DNA from: Planctomycetota bacterium
GTDB lineage: Bacteria > Planctomycetota > UBA1135 > JADKAF01
Length of the DNA: 64,000 bases
Direction: 5' to 3'
NCBI GenBank assembly: GCA_016719295.1
Contig: JADKAF010000001.1
Span: 3,472,001-3,536,000 of the forward strand
Shown: piece by piece, positions 33,116-41,020 of the stretch
Numbering within the stretch: position 1 is the stretch's first letter
Layout: each line of letters starts with the position of its first letter
Program-made: the position numbers and the translations under genes
The notes under the pieces: model-generated
Databases searched by the model: none
What the model was told of the DNA's origin: nothing
The model's input: only the letters and a program-made list of their open reading frames with translations

Positions 33116-34975
33116 ATGCAAGCCCGACCCGCAGACAACACCGAGAGCGACGACGAGCTGGTCGAGCGCTTGGCGGCCGAGTTCCTCGAGCGCTCGGCGC
33201 GGGAGAAGCTCGACGCCGAGACCTACATCGCGCAGCTCACCAGTCCCGAGCAGCGCGTCGCATTCGAGGAGATCTTGCGCTTCGGGCTCGCTCCCGAGAG
33301 CTTGATGCCCTCCTCGATCGAGCTCGGCGCGCAGCTCGGGCCGTACCGCATCCTGGAGCAGCTCGGCGCCGGAGGCATGGGCGTCGTCTATCGCGCCTTC
33401 GACACTCGCCTCGAACGCAAGGTCGCGTTGAAGGTGCTGTCGCCCGAAGCCGCGGGTGACGCCCAAGCCGAGCAACGCCTCGTGACGGAATCGAAGCTGC
33501 TCGCGCGCCTGCAGCACGTGGGCATCGTCGCCGTACACGAAGCGCGCGTGCACGGTCGCACCCGCTTCGTGGTGATGGACCTCATCGAAGGCGTCTCGCT
33601 GGACGTGCTCCTGCAACGGCTGCGTCGCCAGGAGACACGTCCGCGTCGCGGCGCCGATCTCCTCCGCGTTCTCGATCTCGGCCCCGTCGCTGGCGAGCTG
33701 CCCCTGATCGAGCCGAAGTCGAGCTACGCGCGAGCCGTGGCTCTCCTCTTTCGTGAGGTCGCGCGAGCGATCGACGCCGCGCATGCGCAAGGGGTCCTCC
33801 ACCGCGACATCAAGCCGGGCAACGTGATCGTGCGCTCCGGCGGACGCCCCGTGGTGCTCGACTTCGGCTTGGGCGGACTCGCCCAGACCCACTGGTCCCC
33901 CGAGCTCGAGCCCGTCCTCGGCACGCCGCCCTACATGGCTCCCGAGCAGCTCCAGCGCCCCCGCCGCGCCAGCGACCAACGCGGGGACATCTATCAGCTC
34001 GGCGTCCTGCTCTACGAGCTGCTCACGCTGCGCGCCGCGTTTCCGCAGAAGTCGTTCGAGACGCTGCGCGCCCACATCCGCTCCGGCAAGCTCGCCCTGC
34101 CGCGTGAGACCGATCCATCGATCCCGCGCGACCTGGAGGCCATCTGCCTGAAGGCGATGCACGTCGACCCGGCCAAGCGCTACGCGTCCGTCGAAGCGCT
34201 CGTCGAGGACCTCGGCCGATTCCTCGCGGGACGCCCTTTGGCAATCCACCCACCCTCTCTCTCGCGGAGCATGGCCTACTTCGTCCGACGCCATCGCGCG
34301 ATCCTCGCATTGCTCCTCCTCACGCTGCTGATCGGCGGTGGCGTGAACTGGGCCCTGTGGCCGGGAGACTCGGCCGTCGAGATCAAGGGCTGGATCGGGC
34401 GCGACGAGAGACTCGAGCGCTTGGGCCGACTCTCGGACAAGGACGTCTTCGCGCTCACCGTCGAGTGCGCGTCAACGACGGAGCTCGCAGCATTCTGGGT
34501 CTGCGGCCCAGGCCGAGATGGGGACGACATCGCGTACATCGCGCCGGTGAAACTGATCAGCGCTCACCCTATCTCGAACGTCATCGCTTTGACGCCCGGA
34601 ACACACACGGTCCTAACTGATGGGGACTTCGACTTGGCGAACGCTCGTCGGCTAGCCAAGGACAGCCCGACCTGGTTCGAGGGCCTGTGGGTCATGTACG
34701 ACTCGAAGATTCCTGCTTGGGCCCACGAGTGGATCCAGGGCCTTCAAGAGACTCCCACGGATGAAGCGCATGGCGACATGCTCCAACGAGTGCAAGCGTT
34801 CGATCTCCTGCATGGACTCCTGCAATCCTCGCGCGGTCTTGGCGAGCTGACCGAAGAAGAGCGCGCCGCGCTCGAGCGCCTGGCACAGAATGGCACGGTC
34901 TCGAAGCAGAAGCCCTGGCCGATGCCCACTCCCCGCTTCTTCGACCTCTGGGCCGAGGTGAAGTTCGATGACTGA
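33116..34975 (+). CDS. Ser/Thr protein kinase (Hanks type), membrane-anchored
   Basis: This 619-residue kinase has an N-terminal cytoplasmic region (1-70), a complete Hanks-type catalytic domain (about 75-370), one transmembrane helix (about 400-420) and an extracytoplasmic C-terminal region of 200 residues. Key residues are present: glycine loop LGAGGMGVVYRAF, ATP-anchoring Lys106 (VALKVL), HRDIKPGN with His229-Arg230-Asp231, DFG with Asp249, and GTPPYMAPEQ. The C-terminal region has no recognised domain. The stop overlaps the start of the ECF sigma gene (8 bases), so kinase and sigma factor are coupled. In planctomycetes such pairs are a known class in which phosphorylation controls the sigma factor. 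The start at 33116 is preferred over 33077; both are in frame. Confidence 0.93.
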   Translation: MQARPADNTESDDELVERLAAEFLERSAREKLDAETYIAQLTSPEQRVAFEEILRFGLAPESLMPSSIELGAQLGPYRILEQLGAGGMGVVYRAFDTRLERKVALKVLSPEAAGDAQAEQRLVTESKLLARLQHVGIVAVHEARVHGRTRFVVMDLIEGVSLDVLLQRLRRQETRPRRGADLLRVLDLGPVAGELPLIEPKSSYARAVALLFREVARAIDAAHAQGVLHRDIKPGNVIVRSGGRPVVLDFGLGGLAQTHWSPELEPVLGTPPYMAPEQLQRPRRASDQRGDIYQLGVLLYELLTLRAAFPQKSFETLRAHIRSGKLALPRETDPSIPRDLEAICLKAMHVDPAKRYASVEALVEDLGRFLAGRPLAIHPPSLSRSMAYFVRRHRAILALLLLTLLIGGGVNWALWPGDSAVEIKGWIGRDERLERLGRLSDKDVFALTVECASTTELAAFWVCGPGRDGDDIAYIAPVKLISAHPISNVIALTPGTHTVLTDGDFDLANARRLAKDSPTWFEGLWVMYDSKIPAWAHEWIQGLQETPTDEAHGDMLQRVQAFDLLHGLLQSSRGLGELTEEERAALERLAQNGTVSKQKPWPMPTPRFFDLWAEVKFDD

Positions 34976-35594
34976 CTTCCAGAAGACCTTGGATCTCGTC
35001 CGCTTGGCCCAGTCGGGCCAGCGCGAAGCTCTCGATGCCCTCTTCGCGCGCTACCACCACCGCGCGCTGAAGATCGTCCGTCTGCGCATGGGCGAACGCC
35101 TGCGCTGGCGCCAGGAGTCCGTGGACCTCCTGCAGGAGACTTTCTCCGAAGCATTCCGCGCCTTCGATCGCTTCGAGATGCGCGACGAGAGCAGCTTCCT
35201 GAACTGGATCGCGCGCATCGCCGAGCACGCGATCACACGCGCCGCGGCGCATGACCAGGCGCAGAAGCGAGACGTGCAGCGCGAGATCTCCGAAGACGCG
35301 AGTACGCTGACCCAAGCAGAGGCCCACGCGGCAACGAGGACCTGGGTCGTGCCGCTGGACCGCCTCGTGCGCGAAGAGGAAGAACGCCTGCTCGAGTCCT
35401 CGATCGCCGCGCTTCCGGATCGCTACCGCGAGGTCATCGTCCAGCGAAACCTGCTCGGTCGCTCCTTCGCCGAGATCGCGGAGGAGACGCAACGCCCGAG
35501 CGAAGGGGCCGCGCGCATGATGCACGCAAAGGCGATGGCCGAGCTCGTGCGACTCGTCCAGGCGAAGCAAGCGCGGGCGCAGAGCAGCGCGTAA
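34968..35594 (+). CDS. ECF-family RNA polymerase sigma factor
   Basis: This 208-residue sigma factor has region 2 (about 20-85: FARYHHRALKIVRLRM, SVDLLQETFSEAFRAFDRF, SFLNWIARIAEHAITRAAA) and region 4 (about 140-195: ALPDRYREVIVQRNLLGRS, FAEIAEETQRPSEGAARMM). The helix-turn-helix is intact. The gene overlaps the upstream Ser/Thr kinase by eight bases. That suggests the kinase acts as its activator or partner in place of a classical anti-sigma factor; no anti-sigma gene is seen. The regulon is not visible from the window, but the flanking CHAT and caspase genes are the natural first candidates. The gene ends 25 bases before the CHAT gene, which runs toward it. Confidence 0.93.
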   Translation: MTDFQKTLDLVRLAQSGQREALDALFARYHHRALKIVRLRMGERLRWRQESVDLLQETFSEAFRAFDRFEMRDESSFLNWIARIAEHAITRAAAHDQAQKRDVQREISEDASTLTQAEAHAATRTWVVPLDRLVREEEERLLESSIAALPDRYREVIVQRNLLGRSFAEIAEETQRPSEGAARMMHAKAMAELVRLVQAKQARAQSSA

Positions 35595-35619
35595 CGAACG
35601 CGCCCTCTCGCCCCCACCT

Positions 35620-38445
35620 CTACTTCGGGAGCGACTTCCGTTCGCTGGGCCCCCAGAGCTGCCACGCGGCCCAGTAGTACGGGTCGCTCCACTTCGGCTG
35701 CGCACGCAGGAACGCCTGCGCGCGGTGCAGAGCGGTCGCCGCATCGACACGCTGGGCCGGCACGGGTCCGTTCCATTCGGCGTAGAACTTGATCATCAGC
35801 TCCTTGGTCGCCTCGTCATTGACGGGCCAGAGGCTGACGAGCACCTGCGTGGCGCCGGCTGCGAAGAAGGCGGTCGGGAACGCGAGGACGCCCTCCGCCT
35901 CGTATGCGGCTCCGCGGGCGGTATCGCAGGCGCTGAGCACGACGAGGTCGCACGGAGCCTTCATCTCTAGCACCTCTCCGACGGTGAGATCGCCATCGTG
36001 CCCGTCTCCGCGAGCGAGCTTGAGAGCGCTCTCGAGGGCCTTCCGCGGGTTGGCGACTCCGTGGCAGGCGAGGTGTAACGCCCTCCATCCTCGTGAAGCG
36101 CGACTCCGGAACTCAGCTTCCGTCGCCATTCCGGCCAGGCGCACAAGATCGCCTCTCCTGTGACTTATTGCCTTGGCTTCTGCCTGCGCGTTCGCTATCG
36201 GCTCCACACCATCATCGCGCTGAGGGTCGCCGAACGCGAGCACCCGACTTGGCTCTAGCTTCGCAAGGGCTTGCATCCATCGCTCGATGCGTTTCAGGGC
36301 ATAAACCGACGCAGATGGCGCGAATTCGTACTCGCGGCCGTGGTCAAGAGAAGCAAAAGGTACATGAGCGAAGCCCGAAGTCGGCGAGATGACGACGCGA
36401 CGGATGCCCGAGCGAAGCGCAAGAGGATCCAACAGTCGAGCCCTTAGCAGCTCAAGAGCTTTCCCTCCGGAGACTACGGAGTCACCAATGTCTGGGATCG
36501 GCTGCGGGATCTGAGCCCGAACGCGCTCAGGAGCACGTATCGTAGAGCATGCATTAGCGATACGTTCAAGCTCAGAGACCTCGCCCAAGACAACTGCACG
36601 AGCTTCGGATCGCTCGACGATCAGCGCCAGAACCTTCGTTCGGGTTTGACCCAATAGGACAAGACACTCTGACGGATGCAGCGCTCGCTGAGCAGATTCC
36701 AGATCCACTCTCGATCGCAGCACTCTTCGCCGACGCTCCTCGACATCGATTGCCGTCGCCTCAATCGAATCTTGGTAGTCCTTGCGGATCTTCTCCCATC
36801 TAGCCTCATCTCCGCTTGCCCATCGACCTGACCGCTTTCGCTCGAGTACCTGGAGGTACTCCAATCCTAGATCACGGTCGAGCTTTCCGAGCGGAAGCGT
36901 AGAGCGCTCCGTCGAAGCTGAGCGCTCGGGTCGCTGCTGAATCGACAACAGATCAAAGAGAGCGCCCGCGCGAGCGCTTTCGAGCATCTCGAAGAGATGC
37001 TCGAGCCTTCCAAACTTATATGCCGCCTCTATGCCGAAGCGAAATAGCTCGCTGCGATACTCGCGCGCGCGACCTTCTGTCTCCACGCCCAGACGGATTC
37101 CCTCTAACTGACAGTGCTCCACCGCCAACTTCGCCGCCGCGAAGGCTTCCGAGTAATGGCCTCGTTCCAGGAGCTGCAAGCATCTCAGCTCGTACCCGCG
37201 CTGTAGCAGTCGGTTGGAGGACCCGCCCACGCTGGAAGAGCACGCCACGCGCAGAATCAGATCTGCGCAAGATTCGAGCCCCTGCAGGTCGCGATCTCGA
37301 TAAAAAACGCGACCGAGATCATAGCTAGCTTCCGCTCGCTGATGCAGATCCTCCCCAGCACCCTCGACAGCCGCTCTGAGCAGTCGCCTGGCATCTTCCA
37401 CGCGACCGAGCCCGAGGTAGGAAAGCCCCAAATTGATTCGCGCTTTGTTCCGGATAGAGGAATGCAGATCTTCCTGGCGCTCAACGCCTTCAAGCAGCGA
37501 TGCTGCCTCGCTCCATCGCTGCAATCGAGCACAGGCAACGCCCAGGGCTCCTTGCAGCCTTGCGGAGAGACGCGCGAGCTCATCAGCACTCAGCGGCACT
37601 GAAGGTATGGCGGCCGCAGACACTAGGCGATCTAGAACCCTGGACAACACATCTTTCGATCTCTCGGCTTCTCCGAGCTCGCCTAAGCATTCCGAGGCAA
37701 CCAGTGCAGCCTCAACTTGATGAACGAGGAATGAGAGTCGAGCCGCGCGCTCGCTGCATGCCTCAGCGAGCTCGAGCGCTTGCCGAGCACTGCCCCGACG
37801 CTCCATCATGATCGCGCAGTCGAGGAGCGCCTTGGACTCGAGAAATGGCCTCACCATCTCTGAACTCAAGGCGCAGGCCAGCGCATTATGCTCTCGAAGC
37901 TTCGCCTCCTCGCCGAGGAACCCAGCAGCCGTCGACAATCGCAGATGCAACTGCATGGCCGCTTCGCCGGATCCGGCAACCTGCTGTAGCATTAGAGCTT
38001 GCTCCCATGAATTGAAGGCGCGCGCATGGCTCCCCATGCGCGCATGGAGCACGCCAGCTCGGGTCAGACAATCTCCGCGCATCGTATCGAGCCCCAAGCG
38101 CTTAGATGCGATACTGGTGCGCTCAAATGCCGTGGAAGTCCACCCCAGGAAGTCGTCTCCCAACTCAGCCTCGACGATGCGAGCAATGACGTAGAGGAGG
38201 AGCGCCCCCCTGCCCGACCGCGGGCTCGTAAACGCTTCCCATAATGAGAAATGCCAAGCAGCATCATCGCATGCGTTCTTGCAGGCCGAATAGGACCGCT
38301 CGAGAGCGTCCTCGGCTACGCCCTCCACTCGCAACGAGACACGTGGCGATTCTGCCTGCCCGGTCCTGGCGACAGCCTGGAGGGATGCGAAGCAGAGCTG
38401 CGCACCTAATCCAACATAGGCCAGCACCAATCGCGAGATACCCAT
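35620..38445 (-). CDS. Exported TPR-CHAT protease
   Basis: This 941-residue protein has a probable signal peptide (about 1-25). Residues 80-500 are helical and resemble TPR repeats (GDCLTRAGVLHARMGSHARA, ARINLGLSYLGLGRVEDARR, RAEASYDLGRVFYRDRDLQG). A coiled, charged linker follows (about 545-590). The CHAT domain (about 600-935) has catalytic His795 in HLACHG and Cys840 in VVLSACDTARG, with the downstream FFAAGATQVLVSLWPVND motif. CHAT and caspase peptidases share a fold. Known bacterial TPR-CHAT proteins include craspase-type effectors, which are cytoplasmic, whereas this one looks exported. A caspase lipoprotein and a kinase/sigma pair lie next to it, hinting at a shared envelope-stress pathway. 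The gene runs downstream of the unknown gene at 38499-39218. Confidence 0.9.
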   Translation of the reverse strand: MGISRLVLAYVGLGAQLCFASLQAVARTGQAESPRVSLRVEGVAEDALERSYSACKNACDDAAWHFSLWEAFTSPRSGRGALLLYVIARIVEAELGDDFLGWTSTAFERTSIASKRLGLDTMRGDCLTRAGVLHARMGSHARAFNSWEQALMLQQVAGSGEAAMQLHLRLSTAAGFLGEEAKLREHNALACALSSEMVRPFLESKALLDCAIMMERRGSARQALELAEACSERAARLSFLVHQVEAALVASECLGELGEAERSKDVLSRVLDRLVSAAAIPSVPLSADELARLSARLQGALGVACARLQRWSEAASLLEGVERQEDLHSSIRNKARINLGLSYLGLGRVEDARRLLRAAVEGAGEDLHQRAEASYDLGRVFYRDRDLQGLESCADLILRVACSSSVGGSSNRLLQRGYELRCLQLLERGHYSEAFAAAKLAVEHCQLEGIRLGVETEGRAREYRSELFRFGIEAAYKFGRLEHLFEMLESARAGALFDLLSIQQRPERSASTERSTLPLGKLDRDLGLEYLQVLERKRSGRWASGDEARWEKIRKDYQDSIEATAIDVEERRRRVLRSRVDLESAQRALHPSECLVLLGQTRTKVLALIVERSEARAVVLGEVSELERIANACSTIRAPERVRAQIPQPIPDIGDSVVSGGKALELLRARLLDPLALRSGIRRVVISPTSGFAHVPFASLDHGREYEFAPSASVYALKRIERWMQALAKLEPSRVLAFGDPQRDDGVEPIANAQAEAKAISHRRGDLVRLAGMATEAEFRSRASRGWRALHLACHGVANPRKALESALKLARGDGHDGDLTVGEVLEMKAPCDLVVLSACDTARGAAYEAEGVLAFPTAFFAAGATQVLVSLWPVNDEATKELMIKFYAEWNGPVPAQRVDAATALHRAQAFLRAQPKWSDPYYWAAWQLWGPSERKSLPK

Positions 38446-38498
38446 TCGTTGCCTCTGCGCTACGGGGAGGCTCCCCAGACATAAGCTGGATTCCCATC

Positions 38499-39218
38499 CT
38501 AGCCGCTATCGAGCGACAACTTCACCTCGAACACCTCGGTCACCGGAAAACCGTCCTCGTCGTATACGGTCTGCGCCCTAGCATGCCTTATCGGAAGGTT
38601 CGTTACCAGATCGCCCTCCCATGGGGGTGCACCATCGCGCCTGAGCCCAACATGGGTTACATCCTGAAACTGATAACCCTCGGCCCAGTGCATATAGTAT
38701 CGGAGGTGGTCGCCCTGCTCAGTCGGATCGCCAAAGTACACAATTGGCGAACCGGGATAGAAATGCTTCACAATTTGAATCTTCGGCTTCGGGCTCTTGA
38801 GCCGTGTATAGTCGAGATACTCGAAATCGCTGAATCCAACTTGCCTCTCGCCTTCGATGCTCGTAGTCACGAGGTCATCCACCTTGCGATCCGGAAGACG
38901 CAAGATCACCTCCGAGAGCTGCAGTGGATGCTCCGGTCCATGGTCTAGGAGCTGGATACTCATTATACAGAACCGCGCATCGCAATCATAGATAAAACAG
39001 GGACGTCCTTTCCCTGGATCATATGCAACTCGAGTCACGTTTTGCGCAAAGCCGCCTACCGCTAGGGTCTCCGCCGGGAGGAAGACGCGCCTACCCGAGA
39101 CACTATCTCTATGCCAGCGAAGAATCGAACAGCCCCGATTCTCCGGCTGGATCGGTCGACCCGCAGATGCGAACTTTACACTTAGTCCACCAAAAGGCAC
39201 GGGCATGTCTGCAGGCAT
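38499..39218 (-). CDS. Unknown protein upstream of the CHAT gene
   Basis: This 239-residue protein has no recognised family. No signal peptide or membrane helix is seen. Visible features are Gly/Asp/Tyr-rich stretches (GDPTEQGDHLRYYMHWAEGY, GFSDFEYLDYTRLKSPKP) and a beta-rich N-terminal half with Cys residues (CFIYDCDARFC). A strong ribosome site (GGAGG) lies six bases before the chosen ATG at 39218, so translation is likely. It is 54 bases upstream of the TPR-CHAT gene on the same strand and is probably co-transcribed with it. It could be a partner, inhibitor or substrate of the protease; this is inference. Base composition here is less GC-rich than in the surroundings. Confidence 0.6.
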   Translation of the reverse strand: MPADMPVPFGGLSVKFASAGRPIQPENRGCSILRWHRDSVSGRRVFLPAETLAVGGFAQNVTRVAYDPGKGRPCFIYDCDARFCIMSIQLLDHGPEHPLQLSEVILRLPDRKVDDLVTTSIEGERQVGFSDFEYLDYTRLKSPKPKIQIVKHFYPGSPIVYFGDPTEQGDHLRYYMHWAEGYQFQDVTHVGLRRDGAPPWEGDLVTNLPIRHARAQTVYDEDGFPVTEVFEVKLSLDSG

Positions 39219-39674
39219 GTAAGCCTCCTCGATCGACCTGATTCACGTCGATCGCGATTGCGGCATGGGTACTGGGAAACTTCAGGCTCGCACGTACAAG
39301 CCGCTGCTGGGCAGACCGTGCCAGCGAAGCTGTCGTATGTTGCTTGCCTGCACGTGGGAGCGCAAGCTCGACGTGCACGGATTCTCTCGCCAAGTGCTGA
39401 AGCGGGCGTTCCGCTTGGAGCTCGCGACCTGAACTGCATCCTAACAAGCACCAGCCTGGTCGCCTGCATTTGAGTTGCCTCGGTCCAGCACGTCAGTTTT
39501 GAGCGTGCGCCCCTGCGGGAGCTTTGGGCTCGGCGTTGCAATTGCATGGCTGCCTCCCACGCGGTCGAAACGTACGTCCGTGGTATCCGCCCCACGAACA
39601 GCTGAATGCCAGCGCCAGTCCCTCCGTTGCCGGCAAACTTGCCGGCAGGCCTCTCCGCTGCTACTTTCGTCAGC
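39219..39674. promoter_or_regulatory. Upstream region of the BREX operon
   Basis: No gene is supported here. This is the only place a promoter for the BREX operon could sit, and it also holds the promoter of the minus-strand unknown gene. A direct repeat TTGCCGGCA occurs at 39627-39635 and 39639-39647, 12 bases apart. Each copy contains the palindrome TGCCGGCA. This resembles a pair of operator half-turn sites just before the likely brxA start. No -35/-10 pair can be named with confidence. Confidence 0.4.
39627..39647 (+). repeat. Tandem TGCCGGCA operator-like repeat
   Basis: Two identical nine-base copies, each with an eight-base palindrome, are spaced about one helical turn apart. They lie 28 to 48 bases upstream of the likely brxA start. 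They could bind a regulator of the BREX operon, possibly the AlbA-type protein encoded within it; this is inference. Confidence 0.4.
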
Positions 39675-40460
39675 ATGCAAGCGGCCTTCGTGCTTTCACC
39701 TACCACCACCTCCCTCCGCGCCGGCCTACGCTTCGGCGACCGCAGCACGCACACCAGCCGCACCATGATGCTGGCCGAGCTGACCGAGCTCCTCCGCGCC
39801 CTCCCCACCTCCACCGATCGCGAGAGCTACCTCACCGCCATCGTCGAGGGCAACGCGCTCGGGAAGAGCACCGAGTCGAGCCGGCGCCTGACGAGCCAAC
39901 GACTGGGAGAGCTCTACGGCCTGGATCCGAAGCTCGCGATCTTCCGGGCGCTGCGCCGGGTGTGGAGTGCCGACGAGCCGGGGCGTCCCCTCTCGGCGCT
40001 GCTCTGCGCACTGGCTCGGGATCCGTTGCTCCGGGCGACGAGCGAGGTGGTTCTGAGCTTGCCCGAGGGGGCCGAGCTCGGGCGAACGAGCCTTCTCGCG
40101 ACGCTTCGAGCCGCGGTCGGCGAGCGGCTGAACGAGGCCGTGCTCGACAAGGTGGCTCGGAACGTCGCCAGCACCTGGTGCCAGGCCGGGCATCTCGTGG
40201 GGCGCGTGCGGAAGGTGCGGCGGCGGGTCCAGGCTAGCGCCGGCCCTCTGGCGTTGGCACTCTGGCTCGGCTCCCTCGAGGGACTTGGCGGGGAAGAGCT
40301 GCTGCGCAGCCGCTGGGCGCGCGTGCTCGATCGCAGTCCGCGCGAGCTGGAGACGATCGCGTTGCGCGCGAAGCAGCTCGGGCTGATCCAGGCGCGGATC
40401 GGCGGGGGTGTAACGGAGATCGACGCAAGCGGGCTCGCCGACGAGGGGATGCAGGGCTGA
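39675..40460 (+). CDS. brxA: BREX protein BrxA
   Basis: This 261-residue protein fits the BrxA family (DUF1819-type) by size, helical content and position. Diagnostic stretches are SYLTAIVEGNALGKSTESSR, RLTSQRLGELYGLDPKLAIF, LCALARDPLLRATSEVVLSL and a basic segment at GHLVGRVRKVRRRVQ, with a conserved W in ASTWCQAGH. BrxA is a small DNA-binding, winged-helix-like component needed in several BREX systems. It is the first gene of the operon and brxB starts two bases after its stop. The start at 39675 was chosen because it lies downstream of an operator-like repeat; an upstream in-frame ATG at 39606 would add 23 residues. Family membership is inferred partly from context. Confidence 0.8.
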   Translation: MQAAFVLSPTTTSLRAGLRFGDRSTHTSRTMMLAELTELLRALPTSTDRESYLTAIVEGNALGKSTESSRRLTSQRLGELYGLDPKLAIFRALRRVWSADEPGRPLSALLCALARDPLLRATSEVVLSLPEGAELGRTSLLATLRAAVGERLNEAVLDKVARNVASTWCQAGHLVGRVRKVRRRVQASAGPLALALWLGSLEGLGGEELLRSRWARVLDRSPRELETIALRAKQLGLIQARIGGGVTEIDASGLADEGMQG

Positions 40461-40462
40461 GC

Positions 40463-41020
40463 ATGGGGAAGATCGAAGATCTGGCGGGGAAGTACGAGCG
40501 CCATATCCGCGCGCCGTGGCTGCGCACCGTGGCCGGCGCGCAGCGCGTGATCATGGTGGTGTACGAGAAGGAGCTCGAGCGCTCGTTCCGGGTGCGGAAA
40601 GGGGAGTTCGAGCAGCGGACGCTCGCCGCGGGGCACGGGTGGGTCGAGCACGACCTCACTCGTTGCTTCGCCGAGTGGATGGCGCGCGACGAGTACCGCG
40701 AGGCGTACTTCGAGTGTCCCGAGGACCTGCGGATGAAGCTCGAGGGCGAGTTCGTGCCCCATGTGGTCGGGCCGCTCGCGGAGCGCTTGCGTGCGAGTGA
40801 CGAGAACACCGTCGTGGCCGTGACGGGCGTGGCGTCGCTCTACGGCTTCGCGCACATCTCGGACATCGTGCGCGCCGTCGAGCGCGAGATCCGCGGGCGT
40901 CTGCTCGTGTTCTTCCCCGGCTCCAAGGACGGAAACAACTACCGGCTGCTCGACGCTCGCGACGGCTGGAACTACCTCGCCCACGGCATCACGCTCCACG
41001 GTTTGGGAGAGACCGCATGA
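40463..41020 (+). CDS. brxB: BREX protein BrxB
   Basis: This 185-residue protein matches BrxB (DUF1788). It shows VIMVVYEKELERSFRVRKGE, GHGWVEHDLTRCFAEWMARD, EYREAYFECPEDLRMKLE, VVAVTGVASLYGFAHISDIV and the final RLLVFFPGSKDGNNYRLLDA with RDGWNYLAHGI. BrxB is a required component of type 1 BREX that may act as an adaptor of the exclusion and modification complex. The stop overlaps the start of brxC (ATGA, 41017-41020), so the two are translationally coupled. The start at 40463 follows brxA by two bases. Confidence 0.93.
   Translation: MGKIEDLAGKYERHIRAPWLRTVAGAQRVIMVVYEKELERSFRVRKGEFEQRTLAAGHGWVEHDLTRCFAEWMARDEYREAYFECPEDLRMKLEGEFVPHVVGPLAERLRASDENTVVAVTGVASLYGFAHISDIVRAVEREIRGRLLVFFPGSKDGNNYRLLDARDGWNYLAHGITLHGLGETA

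Noticed and set aside
39219..39605. A tRNA or integration site next to the BREX operon
   Set aside because: No cloverleaf or tRNA-like sequence and no direct repeats flanking the island were seen.
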